Shown: in pieces, positions 1-7,456 of the stretch | How positions within the stretch are numbered: the stretch's first letter is position 1 | Layout of the letters: each line of letters opens with the position of its first letter | Assembly (NCBI RefSeq): GCF_024343615.1 | Contig: NZ_RJUB01000012.1 | Span: 1 to 64,000, forward strand | From: Ferruginibacter sp. HRS2-29 | Lineage (GTDB): Bacteria; Bacteroidota; Bacteroidia; Chitinophagales; Chitinophagaceae | Direction of reading: 5' to 3' | Length of the DNA stretch: 64,000 nt | The notes under the pieces: generated by a model | What the model saw: only the letters and a program-made list of their open reading frames with translations | Databases searched by the model: none | What the model was told of the DNA's origin: nothing | Made by a program: the position numbers and the translations under genes

Positions 1-72
1 TTGCTATAAACTGCATTTTCGTTTTTACGAAGTCAGAACAATCTGTGTTTCCCAAACGAGTGATTTTAAAGG

Positions 73-97
73 CCTTCCTGAAAATGGAAGGTTTTTT
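73..97 (+). terminator. Terminator-like hairpin in repeat unit 1
   Basis: CCTTCC (73-78) pairs with GGAAGG (86-91) over a 7-base loop and is followed by six T. It is probably copied from the end of an upstream gene and amplified with the repeat. No coding gene in this window ends just before it. Confidence 0.45.
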
Positions 98-333
98 ATT
101 TAATGACGAATTAGCAATTACGAATTACGAATGCAAGCGGAGATTGCCGCGAAAAAATAATCGCAGATTTCAGAGGGATGAAGGGGATTGCACAGATTAT
201 TTTGCTGGCGCAAAACAAAAATGCAGTTTATGAGAAGTTGAAGTTTTAAAAACTCTTCAATTTGCTATAAACTGCATTTTCGTTTTTACGAAGTCAGAAC
301 AATCTGTGTTTCCCAAACGAGTGATTTTAAAGG

Positions 334-358
334 CCTTCCTGAAAATGGGAGGTTTTTT
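334..358 (+). terminator. Terminator-like hairpin in repeat unit 2
   Basis: This is the same hairpin one repeat period later. One stem base has changed (GGGAGG instead of GGAAGG), which gives a G-T pair in place of an A-T pair. The T tract is intact. Confidence 0.4.
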
Positions 359-645
359 ATTTAATTACGAATTAGCAATTACGAATTACGAATGTAAGCG
401 GAGATTGCCGCGGAAAAAATAATCGCAGATTTCAGAGGGATGAAGGGGATTACACAGATTATTTTGCTGGCGCAAAACAAAAATGCAGTTTATGAGAAGT
501 TGAAGTTTTAAAAACTCTTCAATTTGCTATAAACTGCATTTTCGTTTTTACGAAGTAAAAACAATCTGTGTAATCCCCTTCATCCCTCTGAAATCTGCGA
601 TCCTCCTTCGCTTAGCTCTTCGCACTCATTCGTAATTCGTAATTA

Positions 646-2244
646 TTAATTCTTAATCAGTATCTCTATTGCTTTTTTCACATTCGCATCATCGGCATTC
701 ACCGCTTCAAAATATCCTTCGCTCCTGTAAAGTTGCCTGGCCACGGCCATCTTCATCGAATTGTTAAGGAATGTCCTTTCCTTTTCGGAGATACCCGAAA
801 GCTTGATGGAATCCTTCGCAGCCATCGTTTCCAGCAGCAGCCAGCTTTCGGGGGTGATGCTGAATGACTTTACAAATTCTTCCGGCGTTTTATAAGTTTG
901 CTGGAGGGTGGGGTGCAGCAGGTAATAGCGGTACCCATAATCGGTGAGGATGCTTTTGCTGAAAAGCCTGGCAGTTACAAGGCCTATTTTGCTGGTATCC
1001 GCCGCTACGAAATAATCGGGTGAAATACCTCCTCCGCCGAAGATCTTTTTGCCCTTCACCAATGTTTTGAAAATTTTTGTAGTATCGTTCTTTACCGAAT
1101 CGGCACTTACCATTTCACCATCGGTATAGCGGTTGTATACTTCATCGTAATAAGCATGTTTGCCCTTGGTGTACGGGCGCTGTATGCTGCGGCCTGCGGG
1201 GGTGTAATAACGGGCAATGGTCAGTCGCAGTGCACTGTTGTCGCTCAGGGTATATTGATCCTGCACCAGCCCTTTTCCAAAGCTGCGGCGGCCCACGATG
1301 GTCGCCCTGTCCCAGTCCTGCAAAGCACCCAGCAATATCTCGCTGGCGCTGGCAGTTCCTTCATTGGCCAATACCACCAGTTCGCCGGTTTCAAATTGTC
1401 CCTGGCGGCGGCAACGGTATTCTTTTTTGGCGGTATGTTTACCTTCGGTGTAAGTGATGATTTTATCGCCGGCAAGGAATTCGTCGGCAATTTCTACCGC
1501 TTCTTCCAGCACACCACCACCATTGTCACGCAGGTCGAGGATCAGTTTCTGCATACCTTTTTTCTTCAGGTCTTCCAGGCTGATCATGAATTCGCGGTAA
1601 GTTTTTGTACTGAACCTGTTGAGGCGGATATAACCGATCGTTTTGTCGATCATATAAGCCGCATCCAGGCTGACCAGCGGAATGACGCCGCGTTTTACGG
1701 CGAAATTCATTTTCTTGCTGTCGCGGAGCACGCTGAGATTTACATCGCTGCCCAACGGGCCGCGAAGGAGGCCGCGGATACGTTCCGAATCGATCTTCGT
1801 TCCGGAAATAATGCTGTCGCCGGCTTTGAGGATCTTGTCGCCGGTCTTGATGCCCGCGGCAAACGAAGGCCCGTCTTTCAACACGTTCACCACATGCAGC
1901 GTATCCTGTATGATGTTAAATTCGATGCCTACGCCAAAAAAGCTGCCGTTGATGTCTTCATTCACCCGCTGTACGTCCGAAGCAGGAATAAATGCCGAGT
2001 GGGGATCGAGCTGCAGCAACATGGCCTGTATGCCCGAATCGGCGATCATATTGAGGTTTACGTCATCCACATATTTTCTCTGGATCAGGTCCATCACTTC
2101 CTGTATAGGCCTGCGTTTTTCGGTGTAAAAAAAACTTTTGCCGGGGATACCATCTCTCATCTTGTAGCCTATGAACATGCCGGCGATCAATGTGATACTA
2201 AATAACAGGGGTAACCAGACCTGTAACTTTTTGTTGTTCGTCAT
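646..2244 (-). CDS. ctpA: C-terminal processing peptidase (S41 family)
   Basis: Periplasmic serine protease of the tail-specific/CtpA type, which trims or degrades exported proteins at their C-termini. From the ATG at 2244 the protein has 532 residues: a membrane anchor at about 7-27, a PDZ domain at about 95-180 (the GVGIEF and GIKTGDKIL region), and the S41 catalytic domain after that. The Ser/Lys dyad is visible as TASASE (Ser about 299) and SFGKG (Lys about 324). An in-frame ATG at 2274 would add ten residues, but it lies only a few bases after the predicted transcription start. The gene is divergent from the amino-sugar kinase. The last codons (Ile-Lys-Asn-stop) are part of the repeat that follows the gene. 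Family assignment is firm; the substrate is unknown. Confidence 0.93.
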   Translation of the reverse strand: MTNNKKLQVWLPLLFSITLIAGMFIGYKMRDGIPGKSFFYTEKRRPIQEVMDLIQRKYVDDVNLNMIADSGIQAMLLQLDPHSAFIPASDVQRVNEDINGSFFGVGIEFNIIQDTLHVVNVLKDGPSFAAGIKTGDKILKAGDSIISGTKIDSERIRGLLRGPLGSDVNLSVLRDSKKMNFAVKRGVIPLVSLDAAYMIDKTIGYIRLNRFSTKTYREFMISLEDLKKKGMQKLILDLRDNGGGVLEEAVEIADEFLAGDKIITYTEGKHTAKKEYRCRRQGQFETGELVVLANEGTASASEILLGALQDWDRATIVGRRSFGKGLVQDQYTLSDNSALRLTIARYYTPAGRSIQRPYTKGKHAYYDEVYNRYTDGEMVSADSVKNDTTKIFKTLVKGKKIFGGGGISPDYFVAADTSKIGLVTARLFSKSILTDYGYRYYLLHPTLQQTYKTPEEFVKSFSITPESWLLLETMAAKDSIKLSGISEKERTFLNNSMKMAVARQLYRSEGYFEAVNADDANVKKAIEILIKN

Positions 2245-2288
2245 ATAAAAAAACTTAAATACCCGTCGTTCCATCAGAGGAGTAAGTG

Positions 2289-2296
2289 CAAAGTTA
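2289..2296 (-). promoter_or_regulatory. Candidate -7 box for ctpA
   Basis: The minus strand reads TAACTTTG, a match to the Bacteroidota -7 consensus TAnnTTTG. A GTTGG containing the -33-like TTG lies 13 bases upstream, closer than the usual spacing of about 19, so only the -7 element is convincing. Confidence 0.4.
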
Positions 2297-2371
2297 ATTT
2301 TTTTTGTGCCAACTATTTTTTATGAAATTTTCGAACGAATGTTCTACCTTGATGTTTCAAAGGAAATTACC

Positions 2372-3220
2372 ATGAGCCTGATATTAATAGCCGATAGTGG
2401 TTCGAGCAAGACCGAATGGTGCCTTCTCGACGGGGCAAAAAAGAAGAAAACCCTCGATACACAAGGATTAAGCCCTTATTTTCTTTCAGGGGCGCAGATC
2501 TCCGAAGTGCTGCAGAATGAACTTTTTCCGAAGATCAAAAATTTCCTGCCGGATGAGATACATTTTTACGGTACCGGCTGCAGTAATCCCAACAATGTAA
2601 AGATCGTCCGCCAGGCACTCAGCTCGGTTTTCAAAGGCGCTAAAGTGTCGGTAGACCACGACCTGATGGGCGCTGCCAAAGCCCTTTGCGGAAACGAAAA
2701 AGGCATCGCCTGCATACTTGGCACGGGTGCCAATTCCTGTTACTTCAATGGAAAAAAGATCATGAAGAACAGCCCGGGACTGGGTTTCATCCTCGGTGAT
2801 GAAGGAAGCGGGGCTTACCTGGGTAAAAAAGTGATACAATATTACCTTTACAACACATTCGATGCCGACCTGATGGACAGGTTCGATGCGGCTTTCAACA
2901 CCAATTCGTCGGAGATACTGGAGAATGTGTACAAAAAACCTTTGCCCAACAAATACCTGGCAAATTTTGCCATGTTCCTCGCAGAGAACCGCGGGCATTT
3001 CATGATCGAGAATATCATTGAGGACGGGTTCAACGATTTTTTCTTCAACCATATTTATAAATACAGGGAAAGCTGGACCATGCCGATCAATTTTGCGGGC
3101 AGCATCGCTTACGGCTTCAGAGACGTGCTGAAGGATCTCTGTAATTCATACGAGCTTCAGCTCGGTAAAGTGATCAAACGCCCCATGGATGGGCTGATCA
3201 AATTTCATCAACAAAAATAG
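2372..3220 (+). CDS. BadF/BadG-type amino-sugar kinase (GlcNAc/MurNAc kinase-like)
   Basis: ASKHA-fold ATP-dependent kinase of the BcrAD/BadFG family, which includes N-acetylglucosamine kinases and the MurK kinases acting on MurNAc and GlcNAc. The N-terminal phosphate loop (ADSGSSKTEW), the central LGTGANS and LGDEGSGA motifs and the length (282 residues) fit the family. I chose the ATG at 2372, which follows AAGGAAA; an upstream in-frame ATG at 2306 would add 22 residues that do not resemble the family. murQ begins 10 bp after the stop, so the kinase probably makes MurNAc-6-phosphate for MurQ. That substrate is inferred from position only. Confidence 0.85.
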   Translation: MSLILIADSGSSKTEWCLLDGAKKKKTLDTQGLSPYFLSGAQISEVLQNELFPKIKNFLPDEIHFYGTGCSNPNNVKIVRQALSSVFKGAKVSVDHDLMGAAKALCGNEKGIACILGTGANSCYFNGKKIMKNSPGLGFILGDEGSGAYLGKKVIQYYLYNTFDADLMDRFDAAFNTNSSEILENVYKKPLPNKYLANFAMFLAENRGHFMIENIIEDGFNDFFFNHIYKYRESWTMPINFAGSIAYGFRDVLKDLCNSYELQLGKVIKRPMDGLIKFHQQK

Positions 3221-3230
3221 GCGCAGCATT

Positions 3231-4058
3231 ATGGCTTTTGTAAAAATGACTGAAGGGGATTCCCATTATCACGGGCTGGAAAAGATGCCAATCGGGGAGT
3301 TACTGAAAAATATAAATAAAGAAGATAAAACAGTACCTGACGTAGTAGAAGGGGTGATCCCGCAGATAGAAGTGCTGGTGCATGCCATAGTAGATAAGAT
3401 GCTTGCCGGTGGGAGGCTTTTTTATATCGGAGCGGGCACCAGTGGCAGGCTGGGAATTGTGGATGCGAGCGAATGTCCGCCTACTTACGGTGTGCCATAC
3501 GGCCTGGTGGTGGGCATCATTGCCGGGGGCAAAAAGGCGATCACCGAAGCGGTTGAATTTGCCGAAGACGATACCGAGCAGGGCTGGCTCGACCTGCAGG
3601 AACACAATGCCAACAGCGCCGATGTGGTGATAGGCATCGCGGCCAGCGGCACCACTCCTTACGTCATCAACGCGTTGGAAAAATGCCGCGAACATAATAT
3701 TATCACCGGGAGCATCTGCTGCAATCCTGATGCGCCCCTGAGCGCCGCCGCCGACTTTCCGGTAGAAGTGGTAGTAGGCCCCGAATTCGTGACCGGAAGC
3801 ACCCGCATGAAAAGCGGAACGGCGCAGAAGCTGGTACTCAACATGATCTCCACTTCGGTGATGATACAGCTGGGCAGGGTAGAAGATAACAAGATGGTGA
3901 ACATGCAACTGACGAACGACAAGCTTGTAGACCGCGGCGTGAAAATGCTGATGGAAAATACCGGCATCACAGCATATGAAACCGCCAAAGAATTGTTGCT
4001 GGCAAATAAAACGGTGAAAAAAGCCACGGAAGCCTATAAAACGACCAACGGCGACTGA
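3231..4058 (+). CDS. murQ: N-acetylmuramic acid 6-phosphate etherase
   Basis: Cytoplasmic SIS-fold lyase that splits the lactyl ether of MurNAc-6-phosphate to give GlcNAc-6-phosphate and D-lactate, a step in peptidoglycan recycling. The signature IGAGTSGRLG is at about 66-75. The catalytic glutamates expected from E. coli MurQ are present as SECPPT (Glu81) and AEDD (Glu112). The late STRMKSGTAQK motif is also present. At 275 residues it is slightly shorter than the roughly 300 of E. coli MurQ. The final residues (TTNGD) and the TGA stop read into the GGTCGTC-type repeat downstream, so the C-terminus may have been trimmed by repeat insertion. It is probably cotranscribed with the kinase. Confidence 0.95.
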   Translation: MAFVKMTEGDSHYHGLEKMPIGELLKNINKEDKTVPDVVEGVIPQIEVLVHAIVDKMLAGGRLFYIGAGTSGRLGIVDASECPPTYGVPYGLVVGIIAGGKKAITEAVEFAEDDTEQGWLDLQEHNANSADVVIGIAASGTTPYVINALEKCREHNIITGSICCNPDAPLSAAADFPVEVVVGPEFVTGSTRMKSGTAQKLVLNMISTSVMIQLGRVEDNKMVNMQLTNDKLVDRGVKMLMENTGITAYETAKELLLANKTVKKATEAYKTTNGD

Positions 4059-4262
4059 TGACTGACGGCCGACTACAGACGACGGACGACCGACCACCGT
4101 ACTGACTTTCGGCCGGGAGTATTGTTAATTTCCTGGCGTTTTCTTGCTTAGTAATACATTATTATAAAATTCCCTGAACCTAATTCAACTCCAGGGAACC
4201 GATCGTCCATGGTACGTGGTCTATCGTCAGTGGTCTGTGGTCCGTCGTCATCCTCCACCGCT
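4048..4262. repeat. Degenerate GGTCGTC/GGTCCGT heptad arrays as inverted pair
   Basis: The 300-base spacer after murQ holds one array reading as GACGACGG units at about 4048-4105 and one in the opposite sense (GGTCTGTGGTCCGTCGTC) at about 4196-4262. Between them is AT-rich sequence with no visible gene. The first array overlaps the murQ stop codon. The rest of the spacer, up to the start at 4359, contains an ATTTCTTATTTC stretch related to another repeat family and nothing else I recognise. Confidence 0.7.
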
Positions 4263-4358
4263 CATCCACTTTCTGATTACTTATTCTATATTTCTTATTT
4301 CATATTCCTTTTTTCCGTAAATTAGACTTCAGATTAGTTTAACCAAAAAAAGGCACTT

Positions 4359-5615
4359 ATGAAATCTAAAATTTTACTCTCTTCTGCATTACTGGTAACT
4401 GCCCTCGCCGCCAATGCACAGCAATCCAACAAAGCATATGCGATCACCGGAGACGGAACGAAAGATTTCCTCTGGATGAATATCCGCCAGGTGGACCTCT
4501 CGACAGGCAAAGTGGAGAAAACGATCTTCCAGCGCAGCAAAACGAATTTTACCATGACGGATGCTGCCAGCAAAAAAACGATAGATCAATCGTTCAACAC
4601 CGATGGAAACATTTTTGCTTCCAAAGATTATCCTACCGGCACATTTGTGGCTGGCGCGGCTTACGACAGGCGGTCGAATAAATTATTCTTCATCCCTATG
4701 CGCATGGGCGAACTGCGCTGGCTCGACCTGGACAGCAAACAGGATGCACCGAAGTTTTATACCATCAGCAGCCCGCTGCTGAAAGTATCGGCGGTAGCAA
4801 CCGATGAAGCCAATCATATCACCCGTATGGTGATCGGTGCTGATGGAAACGGTTATGCCATCACCAATGATGGTAACAGCGTGATTCGTTTCACTACCGG
4901 TAAAAAGCCTGTCATCACCGACCTGGGCAACCTGATCGATGATGAAAAGAACGGCGGTATTTCCATTCACAACAAATGCACCAGCTGGGGTGGAGATATG
5001 GTAGCCGATGCTTTCGGCAAACTGTACATCATTTCGGCCAGCCATAGTGTTTTTTCAATCGATCTCAACAGCCGCGTAGCCACTTACAAAGGCGCCATCA
5101 CCGGGCTTCCGGGCGGTTATACCACCAACGGTGCGGCGGTGGATGCCGAAGGCAATATCATAGTGAGCAGCGCCAATGTATTTGAAGGTTATTATAAGCT
5201 GAAACTCGACGACCTGAAAGCAGTGAAGATGGAAGGTTCGGATGTGGTATACAATGCTTCCGACCTTGCCAATGGCAACCTGCTGTTGCAAAAAGAAGCA
5301 GATGCGGCAAAGAAATTTGTAGTGGTGGAAGACCTGCCAAAGATCGCTATCAACACGGATAACAGGGTATTCCCGAATCCTGTGACGGGCTCAACTTTCA
5401 AAGTATTGTTTGACAATAATAAGAATGGCGTTTATACATTAATACTCACCGACATCACCGGCCGTCCGCTTCAATCAAAGAAAGTGACGATCGTAAAAGG
5501 TCAGCAGACAGAAACGATCAGCCTCAATGGAAGTCCTGCAAAAGGAACGTACATGCTGAAAGCGCTGGATGAAAAGAACCAGGTGGTATTTACAGAAAAA
5601 CTGATCATTCAATAA
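4359..5615 (+). CDS. Secreted propeller-like protein with T9SS C-terminal sorting domain
   Basis: 418 residues. The signal peptide (about 1-20, ending ANA before QQ) sends it to the periplasm. The last roughly 80 residues form a type A T9SS sorting domain: VFPNPVTG start, a GVYTLILTDITGR core and a GTYML...EKLIIQ end. This predicts export across the outer membrane by the type IX system. The middle has repeated strand pairs such as DGNGYAIT and DAEGNIIVSS, typical of beta-propeller/NHL-like proteins, but I cannot name a ligand or enzyme activity. It is monocistronic and ends at a strong terminator. The sorting domain is sure; the propeller is likely. Confidence 0.85.
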   Translation: MKSKILLSSALLVTALAANAQQSNKAYAITGDGTKDFLWMNIRQVDLSTGKVEKTIFQRSKTNFTMTDAASKKTIDQSFNTDGNIFASKDYPTGTFVAGAAYDRRSNKLFFIPMRMGELRWLDLDSKQDAPKFYTISSPLLKVSAVATDEANHITRMVIGADGNGYAITNDGNSVIRFTTGKKPVITDLGNLIDDEKNGGISIHNKCTSWGGDMVADAFGKLYIISASHSVFSIDLNSRVATYKGAITGLPGGYTTNGAAVDAEGNIIVSSANVFEGYYKLKLDDLKAVKMEGSDVVYNASDLANGNLLLQKEADAAKKFVVVEDLPKIAINTDNRVFPNPVTGSTFKVLFDNNKNGVYTLILTDITGRPLQSKKVTIVKGQQTETISLNGSPAKGTYMLKALDEKNQVVFTEKLIIQ

Positions 5616-5641
5616 AGATTTTTTTGGGTTAATAAGTCAGG

Positions 5642-5666
5642 GGCTACCATTTGGTAGCCTTTTTTT
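5642..5666 (+). terminator. Rho-independent terminator of the T9SS protein gene
   Basis: GGCTACC (5642-5648) and GGTAGCC (5653-5659) form a perfect 7-bp stem with an ATTT loop, followed by seven T. It lies 27 bp after the stop codon. Confidence 0.9.
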
Positions 5667-5668
5667 AT

Positions 5669-5838
5669 CACAGATTTTATGGATCACGCGGATTACACAG
5701 ATTAATTTATTCTGGTAAACCGTTGCAATAGGTATTGGATTATTTATAGAACAACTTTAAAAGCTTGCCGGTATCAGTTGTCCGTCGTCAAGACAGTCTG
5801 TTGTCTGTGGTCGGTTGTCGGTGGTCGCTCGTCGCTTT
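5669..5838. repeat. Half copy of the palindromic element plus GGTCGTC heptad array
   Basis: Bases 5669-5706 resemble the left outer arm of the dispersed palindromic element (a CACAGATT start and a GATTACACAGATT end), with no matching right arm. At 5770-5838 follows a degenerate array of GTCCGTCGTC/GGTCGGTTGTC units, the same family as downstream of murQ. No gene is seen in 5616-5910. Confidence 0.6.
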
Positions 5839-5910
5839 CACAAATAAATATAAAAATCCCCGCCATTTTCTGCCCGTTTTCTCGGAATTTTGCATCAAAA
5901 AGGAACAGGG

Positions 5911-6474
5911 ATGCAGGATATAGAACCATATTACAACTGGCGCCACTTATACGCCGCAGAAGAAGACAGGCTTTCCCCATTTTTCGGCCGCACTTACAGC
6001 GAGTTCGAATATTCGATGACGCTTTACAATTATTACATTCACCCGCAATGGGACGATTTCGGCTCGCGAACTTTATACATGAAATTGTTGTTTGTAGATT
6101 ATGAACAGCATTATGCTATCATCGAATTACTGGGAGAATGGAACGACGCGATCGAAAACGATATCATGACGTTGAGATACGATGTCATGGATCAGTTGTT
6201 TTCAAGAGGGATAACTAAATACATCATCGTGGCCGAAAACGTGTTGAACTTTCACAGCAGCGATGATAGTTATTACCAGGAATGGCGTGAGCAACTGGAA
6301 GACGATCATGGCTGGGTGGTGCTGATAGGATTGCCGGAACAAAGCAAACATGATTTCAAAAAAGCCCGGCTCACCAATTACATCGAACTCCTGGAACTTC
6401 CGCAATGGCGCACATTGAAACCGGAAGTGATCTTTCAGCTGATCGATAGTGAGATGGGAAGGCGGTTAGAATAA
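5911..6474 (+). CDS. Conserved hypothetical protein, Tyr/Trp-rich, cytoplasmic
   Basis: 187 residues from the ATG at 5911, which follows an AAGGAACAGGG stretch; an ATG at 5890 would add seven residues. No signal peptide or membrane segment. The N-terminus is rich in Tyr, Trp and acidic residues (YYNWRHLY, RTYSEFEYSM). The central part alternates strand and helix (LLFVDYEQHYAIIELLGEW, ITKYIIVAENVLNF). I do not recognise a named family and assign no function. The stop codon lies inside a long hairpin repeat. Composition is like that of its neighbours, so it is not an obvious recent import. Confidence 0.7.
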   Translation: MQDIEPYYNWRHLYAAEEDRLSPFFGRTYSEFEYSMTLYNYYIHPQWDDFGSRTLYMKLLFVDYEQHYAIIELLGEWNDAIENDIMTLRYDVMDQLFSRGITKYIIVAENVLNFHSSDDSYYQEWREQLEDDHGWVVLIGLPEQSKHDFKKARLTNYIELLELPQWRTLKPEVIFQLIDSEMGRRLE

Positions 6475-6562
6475 ACCCCGGAGGTTTTCAAAACCTCCGG
6501 GGTTTGAAACCTCCGGGGTTTGAAACCTCCGGGTGTTTGAAACTTCGGGTGTTTGAAAGCAT
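6473..6562. repeat. Perfect 16-bp hairpin with decaying CCTCCGGGGTTTGAAA tandem units
   Basis: Bases 6473-6488 and 6490-6505 are perfect reverse complements around a single C, built from AAACCCCGGAGGTTTT. Three further direct units of about 16 bp follow and become progressively degenerate (CCTCCGGGG, CCTCCGGGTG, CTTCGGGTG). The stop codon of the preceding gene is part of the first arm. It could act as a terminator, but no T tract follows. Confidence 0.85.
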
Positions 6563-6620
6563 GCAATCGTTCCCGCCAAACTTTGTTCCGTAAAACTAAT
6601 TATTTTACAATTTTGTGACG

Positions 6621-6628
6621 TACTTTTG
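6621..6628 (+). promoter_or_regulatory. Candidate -7 box of the sdhCAB promoter
   Basis: TACTTTTG matches TAnnTTTG. Transcription would start near 6635, downstream of an in-frame ATG at 6626, which supports the SdhC start at 6662. No TTG is at the expected -33 spacing. Confidence 0.5.
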
Positions 6629-6661
6629 CAACACCAAATTACTCTTATCAATATTCTCTTT

Positions 6662-7369
6662 ATGACTTGGAAACATTTTTTCACTTCTTCCCTTGGTAAA
6701 AAATACGTAATGGCCTTTACCGGCTTTTTTCTGATAACTTTCTTAATCGTGCATGCAGGAATCAATTCCTGCATTTTTTTAAACGATAACGGAAAGACTT
6801 TTAATATAGTAGGCCGCTTCATGAGCCATAACTGGATAGTACGTTTCCTCGAGTTAGGATTGTTTGCCGGGCTCATAGTTCATATAATCCAGGGGCTTAT
6901 GCTCTGGAGGCAAAATGTGGCTGCACGCCCGGTGAAATATTACAGCAACAAACCAGAGAAGAACAGTACCTGGTACAGCCGCTCCATGGGGCTCCTGGGA
7001 ACACTGTTGCTGATCTTCCTGGTGATCCATCTCGCACATTTTTATGTAGGTACCAAAGTAGCTTTATATGCACATCATGATGCCCCGCACAACCTGTATG
7101 CAGAAATGCATGAAGTGTTTCAGCAATGGTGGGTGGTTGCGATCTACCTGCTTGGTATTGTGGCATTGTTCTGGCACCTGATGCACGGTTTTCAAAGTGC
7201 ATTCCAGTCACTCGGTGTCAATAACAAAAAATTCATACCTATTATCAACGCAGCAGGAATAGGATATACGGTGATCATCTGCCTGGCGTTCGCATTGATG
7301 CCGATCGCTTTTCATTTCGGATGGATCACTTACACTCCTGAAGTAGTTCCGGCTATACCGGTACATTAA
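6662..7369 (+). CDS. sdhC: Succinate dehydrogenase/fumarate reductase cytochrome b subunit
   Basis: Single membrane-anchor subunit of complex II, of the di-heme b558 type found in Bacteroidota, Bacillus and Wolinella. It carries heme b and passes electrons between the SdhB clusters and menaquinone. The 235-residue protein from ATG 6662 shows five hydrophobic helices. Conserved histidines occur in them (VHAGINS, LIVHIIQG, VIHLAHF, FWHLMHGFQS) and can serve as heme ligands. It is the first gene of sdhCAB; sdhA starts 87 bp downstream after a short ATCAACT repeat array. Confidence 0.95.
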   Translation: MTWKHFFTSSLGKKYVMAFTGFFLITFLIVHAGINSCIFLNDNGKTFNIVGRFMSHNWIVRFLELGLFAGLIVHIIQGLMLWRQNVAARPVKYYSNKPEKNSTWYSRSMGLLGTLLLIFLVIHLAHFYVGTKVALYAHHDAPHNLYAEMHEVFQQWWVVAIYLLGIVALFWHLMHGFQSAFQSLGVNNKKFIPIINAAGIGYTVIICLAFALMPIAFHFGWITYTPEVVPAIPVH

Positions 7370-7419
7370 AAAACTGAATTAACTAAGTTTAACCGATAAG
7401 ATAGTTACGCAACCCTTGC

Positions 7420-7456
7420 CACACTATCAACTATCAACCATCAACTATCAACTATT
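7420..7456. repeat. ATCAACT heptad array in front of sdhA
   Basis: Four to five degenerate units of ACTATCAACCATCAACT type end immediately before the sdhA ATG at 7457. The array therefore occupies the translation initiation region of the mRNA. No inverted partner array is seen in this short spacer. Confidence 0.75.

Larger units (their letters stand above)
1..645. repeat. Tandem palindromic repeat block (about 261 bp period)
   Basis: The block starts at the window edge. Units begin at 1, 262 and 524 with the same 5' sequence (TTGCTATAAACTGCATTTTC), so two nearly identical units of 261 and 262 bp are followed by a shorter third one. The first two share everything, including an AATTACGAATTACGAATG stretch and a terminator-like hairpin. 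The third ends in an intact right arm. Bases 422-460 and 563-601 are perfect 39-base reverse complements. Inside them lie an inner stem (480-493 with 529-542) and two side hairpins (462-477 and 544-562). No gene is supported here. The array may extend upstream of the window. Confidence 0.85.

Noticed and set aside
45-233. 62-codon open frame in the first repeat unit
   Set aside because: It runs through the AATTACGAATTACGAATG repeat, has no family match, and the matching frame in unit 2 is not conserved as protein.
1-645. CRISPR array
   Set aside because: Units are about 261 bp and directly adjacent with no variable spacers; no cas gene is present.
1156-2205. 349-codon open frame on the plus strand
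   Set aside because: It lies entirely antisense to ctpA, and its translation shows no domain, signal or family pattern; it is a shadow of the real gene's codon bias.
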